This document shows positions 33,271-42,801 of a stretch of 64,000 bases of DNA, piece after piece (the first letter of the stretch is position 1; every line of letters starts with the position of its first letter). This stretch comes from CAZKWG01 sp964615375 (GTDB taxonomy: Bacteria > Myxococcota_A > UBA796 > CAZKWG01). Below the pieces are notes generated by a model. The model saw only the letters and a program-made list of their open reading frames with translations. It did no database searches and had not been told where the DNA came from. Where the stretch lies: the NCBI GenBank assembly GCA_964615375.1, contig CAZTOW010000049.1, positions 8,914-72,913 on the forward strand. The letters are read 5' to 3'. The position numbers and the translations under genes are program-made.

Positions 33271-33882
33271 TCAGCGCACAGGGGCGTCCTGGGTCATGGG
33301 GCTGGCCCGGTAGCCGATGACCACGCCAGGATCGGTCGTACCGTCGATCCGAGCTCCAGCGGTGATATACCAGAGCCTGCCGGCCAGGAGCACACGGGTG
33401 ACGATCAGGGGTTCAGACGCGACCTTGCCACTGGACCGCTCTACCACGAGCTTTGACTGGCACGCTGGCGTCAGATCCTCCTCCGACGGCACCCGGAGCA
33501 GCCCACGCTCCTTCAAGTTCAAGTAGTGAGCCAGGTAGGCAGGCTCCGAGCCGACCTTCACAGCGAACTCTTCTCTTGGAAGCATCACGCCTGCCTCCAG
33601 CCGGTGGGACAGCGTCCCTGTCGCGTGAAGCTCAAGCTCCTCCATCAGCGATGGCACGCATCCGAGCACAACGGAATACGAGCCATCCTCGCCAGGGATG
33701 AGCAGGCTGCCCAGATCGACTCTTGCGTCTGTGTCCATCGGGTTCTGCCAACCATGCTCGCCGAGTATCTGAGTCAGGACGCCAGCATCTCCACGCAGCG
33801 AAGTGGGTTCGGCGCGCGCCGCCGGAGGTGAGCCAGCCTGCGCTTCGGCGCAGGCTATGACGGTAAGAATGAAGACCCTCAT
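33271..33882 (-). CDS. secreted protein of unknown function
   Basis: 203 aa from ATG 33882, chosen because GGAGGG lies 3-4 nt upstream; an upstream in-frame ATG adds residues unlike a signal. MRVFILTVIACAEAQA is a signal peptide. The mature part is mixed alpha/beta with two cysteines (VVLGCVPSL, LTPACQSKL). No family recognised. It sits between the two MopE-like lipoprotein genes on the same strand. Confidence 0.7.
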   Translation of the reverse strand: MRVFILTVIACAEAQAGSPPAARAEPTSLRGDAGVLTQILGEHGWQNPMDTDARVDLGSLLIPGEDGSYSVVLGCVPSLMEELELHATGTLSHRLEAGVMLPREEFAVKVGSEPAYLAHYLNLKERGLLRVPSEEDLTPACQSKLVVERSSGKVASEPLIVTRVLLAGRLWYITAGARIDGTTDPGVVIGYRASPMTQDAPVR

Positions 33883-33945
33883 CTTCCCTCCAACGGTGGG
33901 TTCGAGTGCGGTGAATGGTGTTGCATTGCCTCGCAAGCGACATCC

Positions 33946-35181
33946 TCAGCGAACACAAATCTCCGTCCAGGCGTCGCCGGACGAGGTGCAAGAGATCTCC
34001 CCAGACACCTGAAGGCAGTCCTGAGGATCTGGCATCAGATCGCTAATCTCGACGAAGATCGTCGCCTCCGCCGACCCGGTGTAGGAGCTGCCAACTCCGG
34101 TTGTCGTCGCGGTGAGGCTCGTGGACGATGAGTATGAGTACGCGGTCGCATCTGGGAGGTCGACCGAGATGTCGGGCGAGCAGTAGGAACTGCTGCTCGT
34201 GTAGGCGTAAGCATACGTGGCGCACACGCCGTAGCTCGACCCTGAGGCGAACGGATCGTCATCCCCGCACACCGCCAGTACGGTCACCACGTCGCTGGTG
34301 CTCGTGCTGCCATCTTCGACGGTAAACGCGATGGTGTCCAGGGACAGACAGCAGTTCGCGCTGTCGTCTGCGCCGTCCGCGAGGCCGTCGCAGTCCTCGT
34401 CGAGGTCCGCGTCGTCCCAGAGCTCGACGGCGTCCGGGCTCACCGCCGGATCGGCGTCGTCACAGTCTTCACAGTCCGGCGAACCGTCGCCATCAGCGTC
34501 GTCCACCTCTTCGGCGGAGAGAGTCCCGTCGCAGTCAGTGTCTACCCCGTCACAGAGCTCCTCTGCGCCAGGGTAGACGGTGTCGTCGGCGTCGTCGCAG
34601 TCATCGCCCGCCTCGACGTACCGTGAGGATGGAGCCTCGCATGCGGTCCACGTGAAGTCGGTACCCCCCACCCCATCACCATCTCGGTCGTAGTACCAGG
34701 TGGTCTCCTCTCCGATGTCGGGGTCCGTGTCGTCGCAGTCGTCGTCACAGGTGACGAGTCCACCTTCTGGGCACCCGTACCCCACAGTCGATCCAGCTCC
34801 GCACCCGTCGCCGTCCGAGTCCTCGTATAGCCACCCCTCACCCTCGATGAACGACGACTCTTCTGAGTCCGTCAGCCCGTTGCAGTCGTTGTCAACCCCA
34901 TCGCAGACCTCTTCTGCGCCTGGATTGATCGTCGCGTCCCGGGGCGCGCAGTCGGATGGCCAGCGATAGCCGTCCCCATCGGGATCCCGGCCCATTCCTC
35001 CGGGGAACGGCAGCTCACCAGGAATGTGGAAAGCGCCGAACGCTCTCCCTTCGCCTGGTGGCGCGACGCGCTGCCCCTGTCGCTCGGTGGAATGCTCGTC
35101 GCCGGTCGCGCATCCGACCAGCAGCATCAAGAGGAATGAGTTGAGCGAGGCTCGATATTCTGTGTAGAAACAGGCATTCAT
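33946..35181 (-). CDS. second MopE-like metal-binding-repeat lipoprotein
   Basis: 411 aa. Signal and lipobox FLLMLLVGCATG. Residues ~35-275 contain about six DxDGDG/DCDDxD/CDGVDxDC repeats nearly identical to the first ones in the gene at 31182-33114 (GRDPDGDGYRWPSDCAPRDA and INPGAEEVCDGVDNDCNG in both), so the two share a duplicated N-terminal half. The C-terminal ~130 residues differ completely: a Ser/Thr/Tyr-rich beta region (TYAYAYTSSSSYC, YSYSSSTSLTATTTG) with three or more cysteines. Outer-membrane or cell-surface location expected. Confidence 0.85.
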   Translation of the reverse strand: MNACFYTEYRASLNSFLLMLLVGCATGDEHSTERQGQRVAPPGEGRAFGAFHIPGELPFPGGMGRDPDGDGYRWPSDCAPRDATINPGAEEVCDGVDNDCNGLTDSEESSFIEGEGWLYEDSDGDGCGAGSTVGYGCPEGGLVTCDDDCDDTDPDIGEETTWYYDRDGDGVGGTDFTWTACEAPSSRYVEAGDDCDDADDTVYPGAEELCDGVDTDCDGTLSAEEVDDADGDGSPDCEDCDDADPAVSPDAVELWDDADLDEDCDGLADGADDSANCCLSLDTIAFTVEDGSTSTSDVVTVLAVCGDDDPFASGSSYGVCATYAYAYTSSSSYCSPDISVDLPDATAYSYSSSTSLTATTTGVGSSYTGSAEATIFVEISDLMPDPQDCLQVSGEISCTSSGDAWTEICVR

Positions 35182-35299
35182 GTCGATTCTCCACGCCGTT
35201 GGGCAGATTGGGGTCCCCCTACCAGGGGTCCGATAGCGCTCAACATGTAGAAGCGCGCCGCCCTCGCCTGCTCACAAGACCGCGTCGATTTTCTTGCGG

Positions 35300-37240
35300 T
35301 CACATCCCCCCGCCGAAGAAGACATAGGCCGATCCGATGCTGACCTCGATGATCACGTCGTCTCCCGCAGCGTCTGCGCTCAGGATCACGTCTCCATAGC
35401 CATCGGCGTCCAGGTCACCGAGCGCCGTGCCCCGCCCGAGCTGGTCGAACGCATGCTCGCCGAAGAAGCGCCCGTCGGTCTCTCCCACGGTGAAAGTTCC
35501 GGAATCCGGTCCATGGAGCAGCGCAGCCCGGCCGGTCAGGCTCTCCTCGTCGTTCCCCGCGGCGTAAGCCCCTGCGAGCACATCGTCGTAACCATCTGCA
35601 TCGACATCGGCGCCTCCCGCCACAGACCAGCCCAGGAAGCCGCTCTCGGCCTCACCGTAGATGGTGGCAGCGGCATTGGCGACGTCCTCAATGTCCATCG
35701 GACCCCGGATCACATAGGTGGCGCCGCAGTGGTTGCGGTCATCGTGGTCCGCGCCATAGGCCCCCACGACGACGTCTCGATAGCCGTCGGCGTCCCAGTC
35801 TCCTGCTCCGGCGACCGAAAAGCCGAAATACGCGCTGTCGCCCGACCCAACAACACGAGCATCCGCGTCTGCGAGCGTCATGGAGTCGCCCGCAGGACCC
35901 GCCACGAGGTAGACCGCTCCGGCGTCGTTCCCCGGTCCCTGGTGGTTCAGGGCGCCCACCACGAGGTCGTTCAGCCCGTCTCCATCGATGTCTCCTGCGT
36001 TCGCCACCGCGTTGCCGGAAGCGTCCCCCATCTCCTCGCCCACCAGAGTCGTGCTTGCCTCGGCTGGGCTCAGGGTGCCGCTCACGGGGCCGCTGAAGAG
36101 AAACGTCGCGCCCTGTTGTCGTGATCCACACGCGTCGCAGTAGTTCACGGCGCCGACGACCAGGTCATCAACCCCATCTCCGTCGAAATCCCCGCCCGAG
36201 ATCGATGCGCCAAACCTCAGAGCACCAGTACCCACGAGGACCGCGAGCGCGTCGGCCTCGGTCAGTGCATCCGCTACCTGCGGATCGACCAGCCAGACGC
36301 GACCATCATCATCGTACGCGTGCTCTTCCGCGATGGCGACGACTCCCCCCCCGCCTCCAGTGGTGTCCCCGACGCACGCGACGGCGTAGCCACTCTCGTC
36401 GTTGCCAGAGTCTGGGACGGTGATGCCCGGAGAGAACCGAGCCTGGCGCAGCGAGGAGACATCAGCTCTGAAGTCGCCGGTGATGATCACGGTCTCGCCT
36501 GGCTCCTTCCCAGTGGCGATCCCGGGTGCCCCAGCCCCCCCGAGTGTAGGGCACCACGCGACGGCGTATCCGGCGCGTTCCCATAGCGTGATGTCGAGGA
36601 CTCCGTCGTCGGCCGGCGAGAACTCGCCGCGGAGATCGCAGCCGTTGGCCGTTCCATCGCAGTCCTGATCGACTCCATCGCTGCATTGCTCCTCGGCCTC
36701 AGGGTGGATGGCCGTGTCTTCGACCCCGTCATCCGGGTCGGTGCCGTCTTCACAGTCCCCGCCGACATCGACTCTGCGATCATCGGCCAGATCGTCGCAG
36801 CTCGCCGCCTCTGTGCCGCCCCAGCCGTCGCCGTCCATATCGAGGTACCAGCCCGCGATGTCTACGGCGTCGGCTTCATCGACCTCGCCGTCGCAGTCAT
36901 CGTCTCCCGCGTGGTCGCAGCGCTCGTCCGCGCCAGGGTAGATGGTCGGGTTGGTGTCGTCGCAGTCCACACCCTCCTTGAGGCAATACTCCTTGCAGTC
37001 CATCTCGCCGGAGTCGCAGTCCACGGCCTTGGGAGCTGGCACGACGCAGTAGCCGTCCCCATCCGCGTCATCATCCCTGCCGTCGCAGTTCTGATCGACG
37101 TCATCGTACCAGATCTCCAACTCCTGCGCCCCAGGGTGTATGTCGTGGTCGTGGTCGTTGCAGTCGCCGTCGGACACGGTGTAGCCGTCTCCGTCCAGGT
37201 CGACGCGCGAGAGCGAGCAGGCGATCAGGAGCAGGATCAT
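35300..37240 (-). CDS. lipoprotein with MopE-type repeats and FG-GAP (integrin-like) repeats
   Basis: 646 aa from ATG 37240, set by the ATGA overlap with the caspase gene; GGAG is nearby. MILLLIACSLS carries a lipobox (LIAC). Residues ~10-200 hold about four metal-binding repeats (VDLDGDGYTVSDGDCNDHD, LDMDGDGWGG). From ~350 to the end are FG-GAP repeats: GDFDGDGVDDLVVGA, GDIDGDGLNDLVVGA, GDWDADGYRDVVVGA, ADVDADGYDDVLAGA and GDLDADGYGDVILSA, each a Ca2+-binding loop of an integrin-alpha-like propeller. Likely a surface adhesin. Translational coupling to the caspase suggests co-expression. Confidence 0.88.
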   Translation of the reverse strand: MILLLIACSLSRVDLDGDGYTVSDGDCNDHDHDIHPGAQELEIWYDDVDQNCDGRDDDADGDGYCVVPAPKAVDCDSGEMDCKEYCLKEGVDCDDTNPTIYPGADERCDHAGDDDCDGEVDEADAVDIAGWYLDMDGDGWGGTEAASCDDLADDRRVDVGGDCEDGTDPDDGVEDTAIHPEAEEQCSDGVDQDCDGTANGCDLRGEFSPADDGVLDITLWERAGYAVAWCPTLGGAGAPGIATGKEPGETVIITGDFRADVSSLRQARFSPGITVPDSGNDESGYAVACVGDTTGGGGGVVAIAEEHAYDDDGRVWLVDPQVADALTEADALAVLVGTGALRFGASISGGDFDGDGVDDLVVGAVNYCDACGSRQQGATFLFSGPVSGTLSPAEASTTLVGEEMGDASGNAVANAGDIDGDGLNDLVVGALNHQGPGNDAGAVYLVAGPAGDSMTLADADARVVGSGDSAYFGFSVAGAGDWDADGYRDVVVGAYGADHDDRNHCGATYVIRGPMDIEDVANAAATIYGEAESGFLGWSVAGGADVDADGYDDVLAGAYAAGNDEESLTGRAALLHGPDSGTFTVGETDGRFFGEHAFDQLGRGTALGDLDADGYGDVILSADAAGDDVIIEVSIGSAYVFFGGGM

Positions 37241-38739
37241 CGCACACCCCAAGCCGCCACCCGGCGCCGAATGGAGACCGAGAGGGACGGCTCCACCTCC
37301 CACGCTTCATCCACAAGTGGAAGGCGCGCTGCCAGCTCTACGCCGATCAGCCAGCGACTCACCTCGACATGCCCGCCGAGACCGGCGAGGCCGAGGAGGC
37401 CATATTGGGAGGCGCTATCGCGCCAGAGTACATCGCCTCCAGGTACGGCCTCTGGCCAACGTCCGAGCACACCGACGCCTATCAGGGGACCGAGCTCGAA
37501 GCGGTCGAGTCCGCTCGGCCCAGCGCTCACGGCTCCAATGCCGAGGCCGACGGTGCTCAGCAGGCTGGCGTTTGGGAATCGGACGCCGTCCACGCTGCCG
37601 ATCCCCCAGCCAAGCCGAGCGCCGAGCTCGAGGCGGTAGAGGCCCAGGTCACGAGGGACCCATCCGAGTTCCACGGACGCGGCGAAAGGCGAGCTCAGAT
37701 CTGTACCAGAGGCGGCGATGGACGACCCCAGATAGAGCTTGCCTGGTGGATCTTCTGTCAGCGCATCCGAGCGGAACTCCTCACCGGCTCGGACACGCAC
37801 GAGGGCGGTGAGCGGCGCGTGATCTTCCTCCAGGACCGCCACACGCACCAGCCCCGGCGCGACGTCGGCAGCCTGGCCACGATACCCCCGGACGTCCACC
37901 TGATGGGAGGCACCGTACACCAGGGCCCGATCAGCGGACCGCTCCTCGCCCAGCAGCACGAAGCGCTCCCGCCCCCGCACGTCGAACAGCGCTTGCGGCC
38001 GCTGGCGGTTGGACGTGCGGGCCGCGGTCGCGCTCAACGCGAACAAGGCCCACTCAACGCTGGTCACGGCGCCATTGCGGTCCGCATCCGCCCGGTAACT
38101 CCCCCCCGAGAGCTCAGCTCCTGCAAGAAGCGCTTCGGTGAAGAAGCCGTGCTCAGCGTCCGCAGCTGCGCAGTCCAGAGGGGCGGTGGCATAGACGAGC
38201 GCCCAGACACCAGGATGGCCCCAGGTCTCGAAGGCCGAGGGAGGTGGTGTGTAAGGTCGTCCCGAGGTGGGTGTCCTACAGGCGTCGATCAGGATGAGCA
38301 CGTTCCTGGGTGGGAACTCGGAGAGCCCTTGAAGGAGGATGCTCAGAGGGACGGCTTTGGACTCCGGATCGGTCGCGCTCGACTCGGAGGACTGAAAGTA
38401 GAGGTCCCATCCCCCCGGCGCGCGACTATTGGCGACGGCGATGGCATGGCCGGCATAAAACACGATCAAGCTGTCGTCGAGACCGCGGCCATCGGTCGCG
38501 CTTCGAAGCGCGCTGCGCAGCTCTCCCTCGGTCACGAAGCCGCTCAACTCCGTGACGTCAATGGTGCTCCTGGACTGGCGGAGCACCTCAGCGATGGCGT
38601 CCGCATCCGCTGGTGCGCTCTCCGACCCGGGACGCAGAGCCGGATCCTGATAGGCGCCGACGCCGATCACGAGCGCGCGGTGCTCCGCAGCGCCCGCGTA
38701 GACCATGGGAGCGAACACGCCGACCGACACCATGAGCAT
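37237..38739 (-). CDS. caspase-family (C14) protein with beta-rich C-terminal domain
   Basis: 500 aa from ATG 38739 (an in-frame TTG 9 nt upstream is better spaced from GGAGG and may be the true start). Signal-like N-terminus MLMVSVGVFAPMVYA. Residues ~18-245 form the p20-like domain: HRALVIGVGAY, DADAIAEVL, catalytic His in VFYAGHAI (H98) and catalytic Cys in LILIDACRT (C154). The C-terminal ~230 residues alternate hydrophobic strands (RLELGARLGWGIGS, FELGPLIGVGVLGRW, LIGVELAARLPL), resembling an outer-membrane beta barrel. An exported caspase would work in the envelope, which is unusual. Substrate unknown. Confidence 0.82.
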   Translation of the reverse strand: MLMVSVGVFAPMVYAGAAEHRALVIGVGAYQDPALRPGSESAPADADAIAEVLRQSRSTIDVTELSGFVTEGELRSALRSATDGRGLDDSLIVFYAGHAIAVANSRAPGGWDLYFQSSESSATDPESKAVPLSILLQGLSEFPPRNVLILIDACRTPTSGRPYTPPPSAFETWGHPGVWALVYATAPLDCAAADAEHGFFTEALLAGAELSGGSYRADADRNGAVTSVEWALFALSATAARTSNRQRPQALFDVRGRERFVLLGEERSADRALVYGASHQVDVRGYRGQAADVAPGLVRVAVLEEDHAPLTALVRVRAGEEFRSDALTEDPPGKLYLGSSIAASGTDLSSPFAASVELGWVPRDLGLYRLELGARLGWGIGSVDGVRFPNASLLSTVGLGIGAVSAGPSGLDRFELGPLIGVGVLGRWPEAVPGGDVLWRDSASQYGLLGLAGLGGHVEVSRWLIGVELAARLPLVDEAWEVEPSLSVSIRRRVAAWGVR

Positions 38740-38744
38740 CGCTA

Positions 38745-40502
38745 TCAAGGAGCCTCCAGTATGTGAATCGCGCACATAGCGGGCATGCAGGCCCACGCCC
38801 CCCCGACGTCGCGGAACGGCTCAACTGACCCGACCCCGACGATGAAGATGTACCTTCCTCGCTCACGAATGGGCCAGGGTCCTCCCAACTCGACCTTGCC
38901 CGCGGCGGGAACGATCCCTTCGCCGATGAGCTGTGGCTCAGCCCTGTCCGCAACCACCCAGGCTCGCAGATGTGCGCCTACGTCGGCCTCTCCCGAGACC
39001 TGAATCTGATCGCCGACTGAGAGAGAGGGACCAGCCTGGAAGCTCTTCTCTCCGACCTTGCGGACCAGCTCCATGGAGGGAGCGACCTCCGTGGTCCCGC
39101 GATAGCCGATCCTCGGCATGTCCGTGGCGTCGGAACCCCAGGGTCGAACGAACACAAGCGCGAGTGCCGCCGCCGTTGCGAGGGTGGGGATGATCACCCT
39201 CCAAGACCAGCTCACGTGCATCGGTTTCGGCCAGGCGCTCGCCGCAGCCGCGACGGCGTCACGATATACCTCCCACTCTGCGAGGGCATGCCAGTCCTCG
39301 GCGCAGGTTTCGCAGGCCAGGAGCTCGCGCAGGGCGGTTATCTGCTCGAAGTCGAGACCACCCCCTCGGAGCATCGGTCGGAAGCTCCGAATCCTCGTGT
39401 GGTGTTCGGCGGGGTGTGACGGCGCGGACGCAGCGCGCTGCGCCCCTCCTGCGCCGTTCGCCCCGGAGTCCTCTCGCCTCTGGTCGAGTCGCTCCGCTGC
39501 TGCGCGCCCTGCCAACCAGGCCAGCTCCAGCAGCGCTTCCCAGCGATCCTCACCGTTCGGGAGCTTTCTGAGCTCCTCCTCGACGTTGCGACGATGCACC
39601 AACACGTTGCACAAGAAGGCGCGCTCCTCGGCGCTCGCCATCAGCTCCTTGATCGCCATTTCCAGCGCCGGCCGGATCAGCTCCACTGCCCCCTCCACAG
39701 AAGCAAGCGCGCGATCAGAAGGAAAAATGTCGAGTCTACCTTCCAATACCTCTGGCCGCTGGAATGCCGCCCAGCGCCTGAGGTGAAGGTTCAGGCCCCG
39801 TGACGCCTCGAAGCGGAGCGCAAGCCGCCTTCGCACTCGGCCGACCTCGTTTCGGTTCGGACCACGAGGATCGAAGCTGGTATTCGAGATGCCCGCCATC
39901 CACTGCATGACCCCCCAGATGACTCCGGCCCGCGCACGCCGATCGACCAGGACCCAGAGCTGGGCGAAACGCAGGGGAAGCGAAGTGAACGCGTGCTCGA
40001 GCAGATTCATCGTAGCACCTCCGTGCTTCTCAGAGTCGAACTCCTCATGGGGCCACTTCTGAGCTCGCCGCCCATCGCCCTTGAGCTTGTACTTCACTCC
40101 GGTCTGCAGGTAGGTGTCCGCGTTATCCGCCTCAAAGTCCCTTTCAGGCTCTCGAAAATTTGGACAGGGCCTGGTCCGATCGGCAAACTTCCGGTGTACG
40201 TCCTCCACCACGTCGAGGGCCGCGATCCAGCCGCGCGCGTAGTCCCCGAAGAGCCACGTAGCGAAGAGGCCCAGCCCGGTCAGCCCCCGCTCGGGGCCAC
40301 GTTCAGGCCAGACCCGCCAGGTGCCGATGTCCCTGTCCGCGTCCTCCACGTCGACGTCCCTGCCCCAGCGCGCGCACCAGGCCTCGGCCTGGACCTGGAT
40401 GGCCTGGCGCTCCTCAACGGACAGGTGACTGACCGCGCTCAGCTCTTTGGCTACATGGTCATGGAGTCGCGCGCGGCGCCGCTCGTCGAGAATCGCGCTC
40501 AT
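38745..40502 (-). CDS. single-TM protein with anti-sigma-like CxxC segment
   Basis: 585 aa from ATG 40502 (AGGAG 8 nt upstream). The cytoplasmic ~430 residues are mostly helical; near residue 397 is LRELLACETCAEDWHALAEW, similar to the CxxC part of zf-HC2 anti-sigma domains. One TM helix follows (VIIPTLATAAALALVFV, ~434-452) and then a ~130-residue extracytoplasmic domain (VGDQIQVSGEADVGAHLRAWVVADR). This topology is that of membrane signalling proteins such as anti-sigma factors, with an exported domain of unknown ligand. It ends 5 nt before the caspase start, so the two are co-transcribed. Confidence 0.65.
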   Translation of the reverse strand: MSAILDERRRARLHDHVAKELSAVSHLSVEERQAIQVQAEAWCARWGRDVDVEDADRDIGTWRVWPERGPERGLTGLGLFATWLFGDYARGWIAALDVVEDVHRKFADRTRPCPNFREPERDFEADNADTYLQTGVKYKLKGDGRRAQKWPHEEFDSEKHGGATMNLLEHAFTSLPLRFAQLWVLVDRRARAGVIWGVMQWMAGISNTSFDPRGPNRNEVGRVRRRLALRFEASRGLNLHLRRWAAFQRPEVLEGRLDIFPSDRALASVEGAVELIRPALEMAIKELMASAEERAFLCNVLVHRRNVEEELRKLPNGEDRWEALLELAWLAGRAAAERLDQRREDSGANGAGGAQRAASAPSHPAEHHTRIRSFRPMLRGGGLDFEQITALRELLACETCAEDWHALAEWEVYRDAVAAAASAWPKPMHVSWSWRVIIPTLATAAALALVFVRPWGSDATDMPRIGYRGTTEVAPSMELVRKVGEKSFQAGPSLSVGDQIQVSGEADVGAHLRAWVVADRAEPQLIGEGIVPAAGKVELGGPWPIRERGRYIFIVGVGSVEPFRDVGGAWACMPAMCAIHILEAP

Positions 40503-40507
40503 CGGGC

Positions 40508-41227
40508 TTACTCCTGGCTGAAGCTCACGTCGATGCAGCGCGAGCCCGTGTTGTCGGTCCATGTGTCGTCCTCGTGCACGATGTCGATGGTGACCTCCTG
40601 CGCGGCCAGCACAGGGAACGCCAGCACATAGGGCCGCGTCGCGCAGTCCGCCTCCTGCTGCACGACCCCCTCGCCGTCTACGTACCAGTCCAAGGCTCCG
40701 CCCCCAGCTCCACAGCTCGTGCGGCTCGAGACGAGGTATCCGCTGTAGGGCACATCAAAGGTGAAGGAGGTGCTGTCGTCGTCCAGCGGATCTGCGCAGA
40801 AGCTGGCGATCACGTCACCGGTCCTCACCGTCTGTCCCGGGTCGTAGTAGACACAGCCCGTAACGGTACCTTCGCCTGTGGTGCTCGCAAACTCCTTCGA
40901 GTAGTGGAGCGCCACGAGGCGGGTCCCCCAGGCCCCCTGTGCGTTTGTCATGAGCTCGCTGCTCCGCCGGCCGCCTGTCGCCTCCGCGTGGTAGACGCTC
41001 GCGTGCGTGCCCGTCAGCAGCGGCACGTAGAGGACACCGGCCACCCGGAGCTCGAGCCAGCCGCTCGCGGTCTCCTCCGGAGTGGTCGAGACCAGGATCA
41101 GGCGGCCGTCTCGAGCGAAGTTCACGGTCCACGAGTCGGTCGCGGCCGTGTCGTCTGGCGTCGAGATGCAGCCAATCAAGGTCGGGGTCGCGTGGGCGAG
41201 CGAGAGCATGAGGGTCAGGACGAGCAA
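40508..41227 (-). CDS. secreted cysteine-containing protein of unknown function
   Basis: 239 aa from TTG 41227, supported by AGGTGA 5 nt upstream; the next in-frame start is an ATG six codons later. MLVLTLMLSLAHA is a signal peptide. Mature part beta-rich with about six cysteines (LIGCIST, VTGCVYYD, SFCADP, TSCGAGG, DCATRP, RCIDVSF), presumably disulfide-bonded. No family recognised. It is 5 nt upstream of the TM-protein gene and so probably heads the caspase operon. Confidence 0.7.
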   Translation of the reverse strand: MLVLTLMLSLAHATPTLIGCISTPDDTAATDSWTVNFARDGRLILVSTTPEETASGWLELRVAGVLYVPLLTGTHASVYHAEATGGRRSSELMTNAQGAWGTRLVALHYSKEFASTTGEGTVTGCVYYDPGQTVRTGDVIASFCADPLDDDSTSFTFDVPYSGYLVSSRTSCGAGGGALDWYVDGEGVVQQEADCATRPYVLAFPVLAAQEVTIDIVHEDDTWTDNTGSRCIDVSFSQE

Positions 41228-41313
41228 ATAGTCACCTGAAGGATGGCAGGAACGCTGTCATGGTTGAGAAGCGCGAGAAGCGCCTCTGCTCACAACGAGC
41301 AGGAAGAATCTCT

Positions 41314-42735
41314 TCACGAGTTTGTGTGGCTGGCACTTAGCGCCCTGGTCCAGCCGCCCCCCTCCAGCGCCTCCAGGCGCGCGAGGAGCTCGGTGGCCTG
41401 GAGCCGCGCTGGCTTCGTCCCGTGCGATACCAGAGCGTCGATCACCCTCCGGTAGAGGCGCGCCGACTCTGCCGGGTGGCTTCTCTCGAGCGACACCGCG
41501 ACCGCGACCGCCGTGGGCCGCCAGACGCCTCCCTCGAGCCCGTCGAGCGCAGCCAGCGCGCCCTCGGCGTCTCCGAGCTCGGCCCGGATGCGCGCCTGGA
41601 AGGGTTGGAGCTTCTTCGCGCTGCCGTGCAACTCGCCGAGCTGGGCGAGCACGCTCGGCCAGCGCCCCGCCGCGCGAGCCTCCGTCCGCAGCCGCTCGTA
41701 GCCGGCGCTGGTGGGGTTGCGCTGAAAGGTCCACACCTCCCTCGCCAGCTCGTCGGCGTTCGCCGGCAGGTCCGCGCCTCGCCGCCGCAGCCAGTCGCGC
41801 GCGCCCGAAGAGGGCCAGTCCAGCAGGAGGCCGTGATCGCGCACCGCAGCCTCGGCCTCCGCAGCCATCCCCGCCGCGACCAGCCGGTTCGCGAGCCCGA
41901 GCAGATCCGCTCGGTCCGCGCCGCGCACCAGCGCCACGGCCTCCTCCGTCCGACCCTGCCCGAGCAGCAGCTCCAGCCGCGGCCCGTCCAGGCTGGCCTC
42001 GGTGTAGAGGGCATCGAGCTCGGCGGCCTCCAGGTCCGGCCCCAGGAGCGCCAGCACCAGGCGCCCTCCCTCCTGTCGGCCCCAGCGGCCGTGCTCCCGG
42101 CTGATCTGTGGCAGCGCGCCCCGCACCCAGATCGCGATCTGTCGCCGCTCGTCGCGTGTGGCATGGGTCATCAACGCGCGCTCCGATGGACGGCCCAGGC
42201 CATAGCCGCCGTGATCGAGCGAGTCCCAGCGATAGACCCCGAACAGCTCCCGCAGCAACGCCTCGCGCTCGAGGGGGCCGGCGCTACCTTCCAGGCAGCG
42301 TCCGAGGCCCTCGATGCACTCGATGGCGATCCCGGCGATCTGGCTCTCCTCATCCCAGATCTGGTGGTAGCGGGCAAGGATGGCCCCGATGATCGCGACG
42401 AAGACGACGCGTGCGTCCGCGGTCGCGCCGTCCTTCAAGTAGCCCTCCCCCAGCGCGACGATGGGCCAGAGCTCGCGGCGGGCCAGGCCAGCGGCGCGCC
42501 ACTCGAAGCGCATGGAGCCGAGGATCTGGTTGACCTGCCGTGTGATGACCGCGCCGTCCACCGGCTCGCGCTCGCCGGGCAGCGGCAGCATGACCAGCTC
42601 CTCGCCCGCAGGGGCATGGTTCACGAGGCGGTGAACCAGGGCGATGAGCTGGTCGCGGTCCAGGCTGGCCAGGCGGACGTCCAGGGTCGGCGGACCGGAG
42701 GATGCGCGGTGATCGTGCTCGAAGGCGCTCATCAT
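41314..42735 (-). CDS. large alpha-helical repeat-like protein at the edge of the defence island
   Basis: 473 aa from ATG 42735 (GAGGG just upstream; divergent from the nuclease gene). Leu/Ala/Arg/Glu-rich helices throughout, in TPR-like pairs toward the C-terminus (GRTEEAVALVRGADRADLL, EAEAAVRDHGLLL, GDAEGALAALDGLEGG, ESARLYRRVIDAL). No catalytic motif. The 66-nt gap to the divergent nuclease gene must hold both promoters. Its organisation recalls the helical-repeat protein at 62071 at the other end of the island, but I see no clear sequence identity between them. Confidence 0.72.
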   Translation of the reverse strand: MMSAFEHDHRASSGPPTLDVRLASLDRDQLIALVHRLVNHAPAGEELVMLPLPGEREPVDGAVITRQVNQILGSMRFEWRAAGLARRELWPIVALGEGYLKDGATADARVVFVAIIGAILARYHQIWDEESQIAGIAIECIEGLGRCLEGSAGPLEREALLRELFGVYRWDSLDHGGYGLGRPSERALMTHATRDERRQIAIWVRGALPQISREHGRWGRQEGGRLVLALLGPDLEAAELDALYTEASLDGPRLELLLGQGRTEEAVALVRGADRADLLGLANRLVAAGMAAEAEAAVRDHGLLLDWPSSGARDWLRRRGADLPANADELAREVWTFQRNPTSAGYERLRTEARAAGRWPSVLAQLGELHGSAKKLQPFQARIRAELGDAEGALAALDGLEGGVWRPTAVAVAVSLERSHPAESARLYRRVIDALVSHGTKPARLQATELLARLEALEGGGWTRALSASHTNS

Positions 42736-42801
42736 GCCCTCATAGGTGCGCGCCGGCTGAGAGGCAAGGGTTCGTGTGCGGCCTCGTTGGAGCACGGCAC
42801 G

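Noticed and set aside
31182..37240. Short DNA repeats that could be read as a CRISPR array
   Set aside because: The periodicity follows codons of DxDGDG/DCDD protein repeats, unit lengths vary and there are no uniform spacers or cas genes.
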